Source: CAYXZO01 sp964469505 (GTDB lineage Bacteria; Fidelibacterota; UBA8477; JABMPR01). From it: a DNA stretch of 51,952 nucleotides. The position numbers and the translations under genes are program-made. The stretch spans positions 1 to 51,952 of the forward strand of contig CAYXZO010000011.1 of the NCBI GenBank assembly GCA_964469505.1, given 5' to 3'. The notes under the pieces are model-generated. The model was not told the origin of the DNA. It did no database searches and saw only the letters and a list, made by a program, of their open reading frames with translations. Below are positions 16,661-24,730 of this stretch, piece by piece (the stretch's first letter is position 1; each line of letters begins with the position of its first letter).

Positions 16661-17518
16661 TTATCCCAAGTAAGCCTGAAGTTTGCGGCTCCGCGATTTA
16701 TGCTGTAATCGTCGTAGCGCTTTTTCTTTAATCTGCCGGACCCGTTCCCGAGTCAGATTAAACTCCTCGCCGATTTCATTCAGGGTAAGGGCATATTCGC
16801 GGTCGATGCCGAAATACATCTTGATGACTTCCCGTTCCCTGGGCTTCAGTGTTTCCAGAACCGCTCGGATGTCCTGCTTCAACGATTCCCGCATCAGATC
16901 ATCATCGGGAGCTTCCTGGCTTTTATCCTCGATGACGTCCATAAGGGAATTTTTTTCTTCCTCTTGGAAGGGAGCATCCAACGAATGATGCCGCTTGGAG
17001 ATCTTGATGGCTTCCGCCACCTCCTCGGGAGTCATGTTGAGTTCTTTGGCGATCTCCTTCTCGGTGGGAGTCCGTTCCAGTTTCTGCTCCAACCGATCGG
17101 AGGTCTTGGAGATTTTAGAGATGGTGCCTACCCGGTTCAGCGGCAGCCGCACGATCCGGGAATGCTCCGCCAAGGCTTGCAAAATCGACTGGCGGATCCA
17201 CCATACGGCGTAGGAGATGAATTTAAAACCTCGGGTTTCGTCAAAGCGCTCGGCAGCTTTGATCAAGCCTAGGTTGCCCTCATTGATGAGGTCCGTCAGG
17301 GGTAAACCCTGCCCCTGATAATCTTTAGCCACAGATACGACAAAACGCAAGTTGGCCTCAGTAAGTTTTTGCAAAGCGTAGCGATCGCCCTGCTTCACCC
17401 GCTGGGCCAGCCGGATCTCGTCTTTTGGATCCAGCGGCTCGTATTTGCCGATCTCTTCTAGATATTTACTGAGGCTGCGATTGGAATCCCCACCTATCCG
17501 TTTCACTTTTTTCGCCAT
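16661..17518 (-). CDS. rpoD: Primary RNA polymerase sigma factor (short RpoD/SigA type)
   Basis: A 285-aa sigma-70. Region 1.2 begins at SLSKYLEEIGKYEPL; region 2 includes LRFVVSVAKDYQGQGLPL, then DLINEGNLGLIKAAERFD and FKFISYAVWWIRQSI, which bind and open the -10 element. Region 3 follows, and region 4.2 ends with FNLTRERVRQIKEKALRRL, the -35-binding helix-turn-helix. There is no region 1.1, as in Bacteroidota primary sigma factors. GGAG precedes the ATG. It directs housekeeping transcription. The compact form is a clue to the FCB-like origin of this window. Confidence 0.92.
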   Translation of the reverse strand: MAKKVKRIGGDSNRSLSKYLEEIGKYEPLDPKDEIRLAQRVKQGDRYALQKLTEANLRFVVSVAKDYQGQGLPLTDLINEGNLGLIKAAERFDETRGFKFISYAVWWIRQSILQALAEHSRIVRLPLNRVGTISKISKTSDRLEQKLERTPTEKEIAKELNMTPEEVAEAIKISKRHHSLDAPFQEEEKNSLMDVIEDKSQEAPDDDLMRESLKQDIRAVLETLKPREREVIKMYFGIDREYALTLNEIGEEFNLTRERVRQIKEKALRRLQHKSRSRKLQAYLG

Positions 17519-17632
17519 GCCTCTCCTTTCGTTAAACCTCGCCCCGGAAAAAAGCCGTCAAGTATATCCGCCCAGCCCCCCAATGTCAAGGCGGATAATT
17601 GCGGTCAGTAAGACGCAAACAATCGGGCTAAG

Positions 17633-18424
17633 TTACAAATTCGCGCTTTGTTTGTGATATAAATATTCTGCTAACACAAGAAATTCTGGGGGGCTGAGCT
17701 CCTCTGGGCGCCGCTCCAGCCTCAATTGGGGGTCGAAGGAACTCAGCAAAGGTTTGAGACTATTACGCAATTGCTTGCGTCGCTGGTTGAAGGCCAGACG
17801 CACCAGCCGGCGGTAAAAGATTTCTTTTTTTTCGTCACGGAAAGGTTTTTGTAGGGGTATGATGCGCACAAAGGCCGAATCCACTTTAGGCTGGGGGCGA
17901 AAGACACCCCGCTTCACTGGGAACAGAAGTTGCACCTGGGTGTAGGTCTGGAAGAAAACCGAGAGAATCCCATACGCTTTGGTTCTTGGAGCTGCAATTA
18001 ATCTGCGGGCAACTGCTTCGTCCATCAGAAAATGGACATCTCGGATGAAAGGCTGCAAATCCAGAACTTTGAACAGCAACGGCGAGGTGATGTTATAGGG
18101 AATGTTACCGATCAAGCGGAAGGAAGATGGATCACTGGGTTCCCATTTCAGGAAATCACCGATCTCCCAGGTGAAGTTAGGATGCCTTTCCTGGAGATTC
18201 CGCAGGAATGGTGCCATGCGGGGATCTATCTCCACGCCGTGGAGACTTTTGGACAGAGGTAAAATCAATTCCGTTAAGTTTCCTGGTCCGGGCCCAATCT
18301 CTACGAACACGTCTTCTGGCTGAGGATTGATGGTTTCTACCAGCTTGCTGAGCATAGCCGGGTCCTGGAGCACATGCTGCCCCCATTTTTTCAGCAGGTG
18401 GGGATAGGAAACTTGAGCGCACAT
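17633..18424 (-). CDS. rsmA: 16S rRNA dimethyladenosine transferase
   Basis: A 263-aa RsmA/KsgA, which dimethylates the two adjacent adenines near the 3' end of 16S rRNA during 30S assembly. The SAM-binding motif is EIGPGPGNLTELIL and the catalytic NxPY motif appears as NIPYNITSPLLF. FNQRRKQLRNSLK marks the C-terminal helical domain. The start, MCAQVSYPHLLKKWGQHVL, has the usual KxxGQxxL signature just after it. It starts 2 bp after the tatD stop, so the genes are cotranscribed. Confidence 0.96.
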   Translation of the reverse strand: MCAQVSYPHLLKKWGQHVLQDPAMLSKLVETINPQPEDVFVEIGPGPGNLTELILPLSKSLHGVEIDPRMAPFLRNLQERHPNFTWEIGDFLKWEPSDPSSFRLIGNIPYNITSPLLFKVLDLQPFIRDVHFLMDEAVARRLIAAPRTKAYGILSVFFQTYTQVQLLFPVKRGVFRPQPKVDSAFVRIIPLQKPFRDEKKEIFYRRLVRLAFNQRRKQLRNSLKPLLSSFDPQLRLERRPEELSPPEFLVLAEYLYHKQSANL

Positions 18425-18426
18425 TG

Positions 18427-19197
18427 TCAGTCGGAATTGGGAAAGGCGAAAAACTGGCTGGCGTTGGTGGTGGTGATCCGATCTATCTCAGTGCGGCTAA
18501 TGCCGCGCAGGTTGGCAATAAAATCTGCGATGTGAGTTAAAAAGGCGGGCTCGTTAGGAAAATGCCCACGGCGGGGGACGGGTGTTAAAAACGGGGCGTC
18601 CGTTTCCAACAACAAGCGGTCTACAGGAATCTGGCGGACGGTTTCCTGTACTTTGCGATTGTTTTTAAAAGTAACGGACCCAGTGAAGGACAGATAACAA
18701 CCTTTATCGAGAACCAGTTCCGCTTCGGCCGGCCCCTCAGACCAGCAATGAAATACCAGCTTTGGGTAGGTTATTCCCTCCAACAATCGACCCAGTCGGT
18801 CGAAGGCCTGGCGGTTGTGGATTATTACGGGTAATCCTAATTCCTGGCCTAATTCCACCTGCCGTAGAAAAAAGTGTTCCTGCTGTTCGGCAGATGCTCG
18901 CTGACGGTAAAAGTCCATTCCCGTTTCTCCGATGGCTAACACTTTAGGCCGGCGGGCTAGTTCCCGGAGTTGCTCCAACCAATCGGGGGGCGCGGTGGCA
19001 CAATCGTTGGGGTGTACGCCCACAGCGGCAAAAACGGAGGGAAATTCTTCCGCCAACTCAACCGCTCGCCGGGAACTCTCCAGATCATAACCGACGCATA
19101 AAAGGTGCGTAATCCCCGCCTCCCGAGCCCGGGACAGAATTTCTGATTCCTGGCCCTGAAACACGTCCCAATTGAGATGACAGTGAGTGTCGATCAT
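18427..19197 (-). CDS. tatD: TatD-family metal-dependent hydrolase/DNase
   Basis: A 256-aa TIM-barrel enzyme of the amidohydrolase superfamily. Metal ligands are visible in IDTHCHLNWD, GETGMDFY, VIIHNRQAF, FHCWSEG and LLLETDAPFL, in the expected order. Family members are 3'-5' exonucleases or tRNA-quality-control nucleases; YabD in B. subtilis sits in the same place. CAGGAT precedes the ATG. It is located between metG and rsmA, as in Firmicutes. Confidence 0.93.
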   Translation of the reverse strand: MIDTHCHLNWDVFQGQESEILSRAREAGITHLLCVGYDLESSRRAVELAEEFPSVFAAVGVHPNDCATAPPDWLEQLRELARRPKVLAIGETGMDFYRQRASAEQQEHFFLRQVELGQELGLPVIIHNRQAFDRLGRLLEGITYPKLVFHCWSEGPAEAELVLDKGCYLSFTGSVTFKNNRKVQETVRQIPVDRLLLETDAPFLTPVPRRGHFPNEPAFLTHIADFIANLRGISRTEIDRITTTNASQFFAFPNSD

Positions 19198-19279
19198 AAT
19201 CCTGAGCGGAAAAGAGGGTTACTCATTAGAAAGGAACCACCACGGCGGCATCCAAATTCTGAAAGAAAGGCGGGATTTC

Positions 19280-21327
19280 TCACCTGATGGGTGAGCCGTT
19301 AGGCACCGGGCCGTCGGGCATAAGCAACTTGATTTTGCCGTCGCCCTCGGCGGCCAGAAGCATCCCCTGAGATTCTTCGCCCCTGATTTTTGCCGGTTGT
19401 AGATTGGCCACTACAATAATTTGTCGTCCTACTAGCTCATCGGGATTGTAATGTCCGGCGATACCAGCAACCAGTTGNNNNNNNNNNNNNNNNNNNNNNN
19501 NNNNNNNNNNNNNNNNNNNNNNNNNNNNNNNNNNNNNNNNNNNNNNNNNNNNNNNNNNNNNNNNNNNNNNNNNNNNNGTCGTCCTACTAGCTCATCGGGA
19601 TTGTAATGTCCGGCGATACCAGCAACCAGTTGACGTTCCTCCTGGCCTAAATCCACTTTCAGGAGCAACAACCGGTCGGCACGGGGATGTCTTTCGGCTT
19701 TGATGATGGTGCCCACCTTTAATTTGATTTTCTGGAGCTCTTCTATGGTAATGGTGTCCGCCATTTCAGCCTCGCTTTTGGTTGGGCGTTTTTCAGGGGG
19801 TGATTCTTTTTCGATACGGGGGAAGAGAGCTCCGATGCGCGTGAAGGTGGTACCGCTCTTTAGAAACCCCCACTCAAACCACTGGGAGTTGCTGGCTAAA
19901 TCCTCCTCGGACACCCCCAGGATTTGGAAAAGTTCATTGATTTTGCCCGGCATTACGGGATAAAGGTGACCACCGGCAAGGCGCAGAGCCTCAGCCGCGG
20001 TGTATAGAATGGTACCGGCCCGGGACAGGTCTTGTTTAGCCACCTTCCAGGGGGCTTGCTGTTCCAGGTAGCGATTGATATCTCGCAGCACATCGAATAT
20101 GGCCTCAATGGCGTAGTTCACCCGGAGCGAGTCCACTTCCTGAAATACCCTATCCTTCAGATTCACCGCCGCTTGGGCCAACTCTTCATCTTCTGCAGTC
20201 AGGTCCACCGGGGCAGGTAGTTGATTTTGGAAATAGCGCCCCACCAGCCGAGTAATGCGATTCAGAAGATTCCCCAGGTCATTAGCCAGGTCTGAATTGT
20301 AGCGTTGGATGAAGACGTCCAGGGTGAAGGAGGCGTCCTGGCCGGGAGTCATTTCCCGCATGAGAAAGTAACGTAAGGCGTCTACCCCGTACTTGTCCGC
20401 TAGCTCCAGAGGACGGACCACATTGCCCAGGGATTTGGACATCTTGGTTTCACCCACGAGCCACCAGCCATGGGCGAAAATAGTTTTAGGCAAAGGCAGC
20501 TCTGCGGCCATGAGCATGGTGGGCCAGTAAACCGCATGGGTGGTTAGAATGTCTTTACCTATGAGATGGACGTCCGCCGGCCACCATTTGGCGAAATTCT
20601 CCGGATCATCGGGATATCCTACCGCCGAAACGTAATTCAGCAACGCGTCGAACCAGACGTAGGTGACGTAATCCCTATCAAAAGGCAATTCAATGCCCCA
20701 ACTCAGCCGAGATTTAGGGCGCGAGATACACAAATCCCCCAATGGCTTACGGAGAAAGCCTAGGACCTCGTTCTTCCGGAATTCAGGTTGAATGAAGTCG
20801 GGATGCTCCTCAATGTAGTTTATCAGGGCTTCCTGGAATTGGGACATCTTGAACCAATAGTTGGTTTCGGAAAGGCGCTTTACTTCCCGCCAATTACCTT
20901 CCTCGTATTCTTTCTGCGTCAGGAAACGTTCTTCGGCCACCGAATACCAACCTTCATACTCCGCCTGGTAAATCAGATCCTTTTCCCACAGTTTCTGGAG
21001 GACGTACTGCACCGTCTGGATGTGATGAGGCTGGGTAGTGCGAATGAATTGATTGAAACTGATATTCAATACCCGCCACTTATCCTGGAAGTGGCGCACA
21101 TATTCGTCGCAGTGTTGCTGGGGGGAAACACCCCGTTTAGCTGCCGCTTGTTGGACTTTCTGGCCGTGTTCGTCGGTTCCCGTGAGGAAATAAGTATCAT
21201 CGCCGCGGTTGCGGTGAAATCGAGCCAGGACATCCGCTAAAATGGTGGTGTATGCATGTCCGATATGCGGTTCGTCGTTGACGTAATAGATGGGAGTCGT
21301 TACGTAGAAACGTTTTCCGGTGCTCAT
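19280..21327 (-). CDS. metG: Methionyl-tRNA synthetase with C-terminal tRNA-binding domain (interrupted by an assembly gap)
   Basis: A class I synthetase charging tRNA-Met. HIGH is PHIGHAYT near residue 17 and KMSKS is TKMSKSLGN near 300; YEGWYSVAEE replaces the zinc-binding cysteines of other MetRS types. After the anticodon-binding domain a Trbp111-like domain begins (MADTITIEELQKIKLKVGTI). As printed, 100 Ns plus a repeated 55-bp segment throw the frame off and create a false stop at 19432. Removing the Ns and one copy leaves 1893 bases, exactly 631 codons, and the tail reads VGRQIIVVANLQPAKIRG to PNGSPIR, the normal ending, with the true stop at 19280. The start overlaps the ricT stop (ATGA), with AGGAAG upstream. 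Confidence 0.95.
19423..19477. repeat. 55-bp duplicate, copy 1 (assembly overlap)
   Basis: Identical to 19578-19632 across all 55 bases, directly abutting the N-run. Inside metG this cannot be biological without breaking the protein; it looks like two contig ends sharing a k-mer-length overlap that were joined with Ns instead of merged. Confidence 0.9.
19478..19577. other. Assembly gap of 100 Ns
   Basis: Exactly 100 undetermined bases, the conventional placeholder length. The true distance between the flanks is probably minus 55 bases, because the flanking sequence is duplicated and the metG frame closes when they are merged. Confidence 0.99.
19578..19632. repeat. 55-bp duplicate, copy 2 (assembly overlap)
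   Basis: Second copy of 19423-19477, on the other side of the N-run. Confidence 0.9.
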
Positions 21328-22241
21328 GAATTCTTCCTCTGCATGCGATTGGAAGTTCTCTGCATGGCTCTCAAGGTGCGCTTGACAGCCGCCAACGAAA
21401 GAGTTTGCGTGGTCCCATTTTCAAAGGTCACAATTACTTGATCCCGCAGGAAATCGTGAGAGGTGATCAGGGCCACTCCCTGTTCCAGTTCCAGCGGTAC
21501 ACCCAGGTCGGGAAATTTCTGCCGGGCTTCTTGGTAGAAATCCCATTCGAAGCGCAGACAGCATTTGAGTTTGCCGCAGGCACCGCTGAGTTTGGAGGGA
21601 TTAATGGGTAAGTTCTGGTCTTTGGCCAATTGGGTGGCAATGGACTGGAAACTGTCCATAAAGCGCGCGCAGCACAGCTCCTGCCCGCAAGGGCCGATGC
21701 CGCCCAGCCGTTTGGCGTAATCCCGCACACCAATCTGGCGCATTTCAATGCGAGTGCGGAAAGTTCGCGCCAGGTCCTTAACCAACTGCCGGAAATCTAC
21801 CCGTTCTTCCGCCACGTAGTAAAATGTTAGTTTACGCCGGTCAAATTGGTACTCCACATCCACCAGTTTCATTCTCAAACCGTGGCGCTCGATCAGCGGC
21901 AAGCAGCGCTGGAAGGCTTCCCCTTCAGCTTTGCGGTTGGCATGTAGCTGAGCCAGGTCCTGATCGGTGGCTTTGCGCAGGATGCGCCCCAATTCGCTGT
22001 CTTCAGACTCTTTTTCCTGACCATTACCGCCATTAGCGCCGCAGCTACCGCAAGGAGAAAATGTGACCTGGCCCAGATCTTCACCGTTGGGAGTTTCTAC
22101 GATTACATAATCCCCGTCTTTGATAGGGAGACCGTCCTGGTTACAAAACAGGGCGCGCCGGTTGGCTTTGAAAGTAACTCTAACGAAAAACGGCGGGCTG
22201 ACAGTGCCGCCGTCATTTTCAGGGTTATAGTAAGGCCGCAT
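21324..22241 (-). CDS. ricT: PSP1-domain protein, RicT (YaaT)-like Fe-S complex subunit
   Basis: A 305-aa cytoplasmic protein. The PSP1 domain covers the middle, with GGIGPCGQELCCARFM and GKLKCCLRFEWDF supplying the conserved cysteines; a further CGSCG group is near residue 62. In B. subtilis RicT forms the RicAFT (Y-complex), which carries 4Fe-4S clusters and affects RNase Y-dependent mRNA processing, sporulation and competence. Here no RicA or RicF is visible, and the neighbouring RNase is RNase G, so the partner is uncertain. GGAG precedes the ATG. It sits between holB and metG as in B. subtilis, and its stop overlaps the metG start. Confidence 0.88.
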   Translation of the reverse strand: MRPYYNPENDGGTVSPPFFVRVTFKANRRALFCNQDGLPIKDGDYVIVETPNGEDLGQVTFSPCGSCGANGGNGQEKESEDSELGRILRKATDQDLAQLHANRKAEGEAFQRCLPLIERHGLRMKLVDVEYQFDRRKLTFYYVAEERVDFRQLVKDLARTFRTRIEMRQIGVRDYAKRLGGIGPCGQELCCARFMDSFQSIATQLAKDQNLPINPSKLSGACGKLKCCLRFEWDFYQEARQKFPDLGVPLELEQGVALITSHDFLRDQVIVTFENGTTQTLSLAAVKRTLRAMQRTSNRMQRKNS

Positions 22242-22264
22242 TCAGCTCCACTGATTATTCAGCA

Positions 22265-23443
22265 TCAATTGTCCTGTGTCTTACCTGCTTGCAGCATTTC
22301 CAGCACGGACAAAAGTAAGTCCGCCATTGCCAGGGGCAAATAAACTTTTCGATTTATTGCTTCCCGAGTCTTATCGATTTTTTTGATGATGGCGGGCCAA
22401 TCGGCGTGGGGATAAGTTTGACGCATTTTCTTAACTGGCTGAGCCCAGTGGGGCAAAGGGTCACCAGTAGGGGCCATCACTTCCCGGAAAAAAAGCATGA
22501 ATAGGGATAGCCAACGTTCCATTAGCTGCGATTCCACAGAGCGCCGGTGAAACTGCCTGGTTAGCTTAATAGCTGTTGAGAGTTCGCCCGCAGTCAGAGC
22601 ATCCACCCAGGAATCGATCTCCTTAGTGAGAATTTCCGATCCCTGTTCGGCCAGAAGTTGGGCTGTCTCCACGTTTCCCTGGGCCAGACGCACCCAGGTG
22701 AATATTTCATCTTCTTTTGCTTCTCGGGTTTGCTGCAGATAATTGACCAGGGCTCTTTCTGAAACGGGTGGAATCTTATGCTGCTGGCAGCGGGAAAGAA
22801 TGGTGGCCGGCAATTGGGCGGTTCCGGAGCTAGTAAGAATGAAAAAAGTATTGGCCGGCGGTTCTTCAAGGATTTTAAGCAAAGCGTTAAAAGCCGGGCC
22901 GTTCATGGTTTCTGCCTGGAAAATTACCGCTACCTGGCGTTCTTGCCGACCAGCTTGCACCAACAACTGCCGTCGCAGGTGCCTGATACTGGCGATGCGA
23001 ATTTCATTGGCCCCGGGGATGTTCAAAGTATGGTATGGATTGGTGGCTTTAAGGCTCAGTTCCTGATGGATCGTTTCCATCAACTTTTCCGGGAATCCCT
23101 GTAACGGATCGTTTTCGTCACTTCCTTTGCGGGGTAAGGGGAAAACCAGGTGCAACCGAGGATGTTCCAGGCGCATCAGGCCCTGGCAGGTGGAACAATT
23201 CCAGCAAGGACCGTTTTCATCAGTATTGGGACAAAGCAGGGCGGTGGCGAAATGCAATGCCAGGGAGTCGGTACCCACTCCGGGAGGTCCTGCCAGGAGA
23301 TGGGCGTGACCCCGGCGGGGTGACTGCGCCAGGCGATACACTCGCCGACGCCAGCGTTCCTGTCCGACCAATAGAAATCCGTTGGTAAGGGTTATCTCCG
23401 TTTCAGCCATAGCAGTGGGTTCAATTTTTTCTGTTGTTGCCAT
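22265..23443 (-). CDS. holB: DNA polymerase III delta-prime subunit
   Basis: A 392-aa clamp-loader ATPase relative. The P-loop is degenerate, GPPGVGTDSL, with threonine-aspartate replacing the lysine-threonine needed for ATP, as is usual for delta-prime. A four-cysteine zinc module (CPNTDENGPCWNCSTC) follows, then AFNALLKILEEPP and the SRC motif in ILSRCQQH. It helps load the sliding clamp during replication. The first ATG overlaps the preceding gene by 52 bp; a second ATG at 23410 overlaps less, and neither has a clear ribosome site, so the N-terminus is uncertain. Confidence 0.9.
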   Translation of the reverse strand: MATTEKIEPTAMAETEITLTNGFLLVGQERWRRRVYRLAQSPRRGHAHLLAGPPGVGTDSLALHFATALLCPNTDENGPCWNCSTCQGLMRLEHPRLHLVFPLPRKGSDENDPLQGFPEKLMETIHQELSLKATNPYHTLNIPGANEIRIASIRHLRRQLLVQAGRQERQVAVIFQAETMNGPAFNALLKILEEPPANTFFILTSSGTAQLPATILSRCQQHKIPPVSERALVNYLQQTREAKEDEIFTWVRLAQGNVETAQLLAEQGSEILTKEIDSWVDALTAGELSTAIKLTRQFHRRSVESQLMERWLSLFMLFFREVMAPTGDPLPHWAQPVKKMRQTYPHADWPAIIKKIDKTREAINRKVYLPLAMADLLLSVLEMLQAGKTQDN

Positions 23444-24594
23444 ATTTCAAAATGTAAGCGAGCACCCTCGAGGGAACCTGAATCACCCACAGTGCCCAAC
23501 TGTTCTCCGGTTTTTATAAAATCATCAACTTCCACTAGCATTTCATCTAGATGGGCATAAACGGTGTAATAGCCGTTCCCGTGGTCCAGGATCACAGTAT
23601 TCCCGAACCCCGGCAACCAGGTGATGGTAGTAACAATCCCATCCATAACGGCTTTGACTGGAGTGCCCTGCGGCGCGGCGATATCGATACCAGGGTTGTC
23701 GGTTACTGTACCCAGCCGTTTGTTGCGGTGGGGACCGAAGCGCTCTACTACTCGGCCCAGGGTGGGCCAAGGCAGGCGCCCCCGGTTGCGGGCAAAAGCT
23801 GCCGCAGCTTCTCTCTCCGTCACTTTGCGCCGGCGGGCCAGCTCCGCTAGTCGCTGTTTTTTCTCTTTTTCTAGACCTGCGATTAGGTTTTTAACCTTGC
23901 GGATAGCGGCTTTTTTTTGCTTGAGTTGGTTTTCTAAAGCCTGGCGATCTCGCCGTAGACGAGCCAATTCCTTTTTCTTCTGGCGCTGTTTCCTTTTTAA
24001 TAGTCTGGAATTGCGGACTTCCTCCTCTAGGCTCTGTTGGATTTCCTCTAGCCTTTGGTCCACCTTGTCCCGTTCTTGGCGCGTTTGGCGAATCAAGGTT
24101 TTGAGACGAGCGACTTCGCGCCCTTCAGCCCGGCTTACCGCCCGTAGGTACAACGCCCGGCGAGCTGCTTCATTTAAATTTCTAGCCAGTAAGATCAACT
24201 CCCAGTCTCGCTCGTGGCCCCATTTGTAAGCCCGTCTAACGCGCCGGGCATAACGCCGACGCAATAAGTCGATTTTCTGCTCTTTAGCGCTGATGGAACT
24301 TTCCAGAACCTGGATTTGTGCCTGCTTCAATTGCCGTTCGCGACGGAGTTCCTGTTGATACTTTTTTAGCAAGGAAATTTGATGGTCCAGTTCATTCAGA
24401 GTTTTAAGGGTCATTGCTTCGCTGGCTTTGCGCCGTTTCAGATCCTTAGTGAGTCGCTGAATCTCTCGGCGGAGATTTTTAAGGCGCTTTTCCTGGGATT
24501 TGATTTTACGGTCCAGGGCGGTTACCTGAGCCTGCGTTTCAGTCGGTAGAACTACCAACCACAAAAGCAGAGCAAAGAGTAACCAGCGTTTCAC
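23392..24594 (-). CDS. EnvC-like coiled-coil protein with degenerate LytM (M23) domain
   Basis: A 400-aa exported protein. Residues 1-22 form a signal peptide (hydrophobic LLFALLLWLVVLP, ending at TQA). Residues about 25-265 are a long Arg/Lys/Glu-rich coiled coil, and the last 120 are a LytM/M23 fold. Active M23 enzymes use HxxxD and HxH to hold zinc. Here the first reads NPGID and the second RLH (in GARLHFEIW), so two ligand positions are lost. That matches EnvC/NlpD-type activators, which switch on cell-wall amidases at division rather than cutting peptidoglycan themselves. The start is GTG. No amidase gene lies nearby. Confidence 0.85.
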   Translation of the reverse strand: MKRWLLFALLLWLVVLPTETQAQVTALDRKIKSQEKRLKNLRREIQRLTKDLKRRKASEAMTLKTLNELDHQISLLKKYQQELRRERQLKQAQIQVLESSISAKEQKIDLLRRRYARRVRRAYKWGHERDWELILLARNLNEAARRALYLRAVSRAEGREVARLKTLIRQTRQERDKVDQRLEEIQQSLEEEVRNSRLLKRKQRQKKKELARLRRDRQALENQLKQKKAAIRKVKNLIAGLEKEKKQRLAELARRRKVTEREAAAAFARNRGRLPWPTLGRVVERFGPHRNKRLGTVTDNPGIDIAAPQGTPVKAVMDGIVTTITWLPGFGNTVILDHGNGYYTVYAHLDEMLVEVDDFIKTGEQLGTVGDSGSLEGARLHFEIWQQQKKLNPLLWLKRR

Positions 24595-24671
24595 GGTGAT
24601 AAATATCTGCCGCGCACGGGGCTAACCAAAAGCTCTTTCTGGAAACGAGTGCATGGAGCCCATTGCTAAAG

Positions 24672-24701
24672 AAAAAACAGGGGCACCGATTGGTGCCCCT
24701 G
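24672..24701 (-). terminator. Rho-independent terminator of the FecR/beta-barrel gene
   Basis: On the minus strand CAGGGGCACC and GGTGCCCCTG form a perfect 10-bp stem with a four-base loop (24678-24701), followed by six T (24672-24677). It lies 29 bp past the stop at 24731 and before the EnvC-like gene. Confidence 0.88.
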
Positions 24702-24730
24702 GTGAATATGATCGGATTGATTTATCAGCG

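Noticed and set aside
19432..19480. Early stop giving a metG with an unusual C-terminus
   Set aside because: It comes from the N-gap and duplicated 55 bp shifting the frame; merging the copies restores the normal ending at 19280.
23621..24229. A 202-codon plus-strand open frame opposite the EnvC-like gene
   Set aside because: Its product is a low-complexity Arg/Ser-rich shadow of the coiled-coil region; no family features and no ribosome site.
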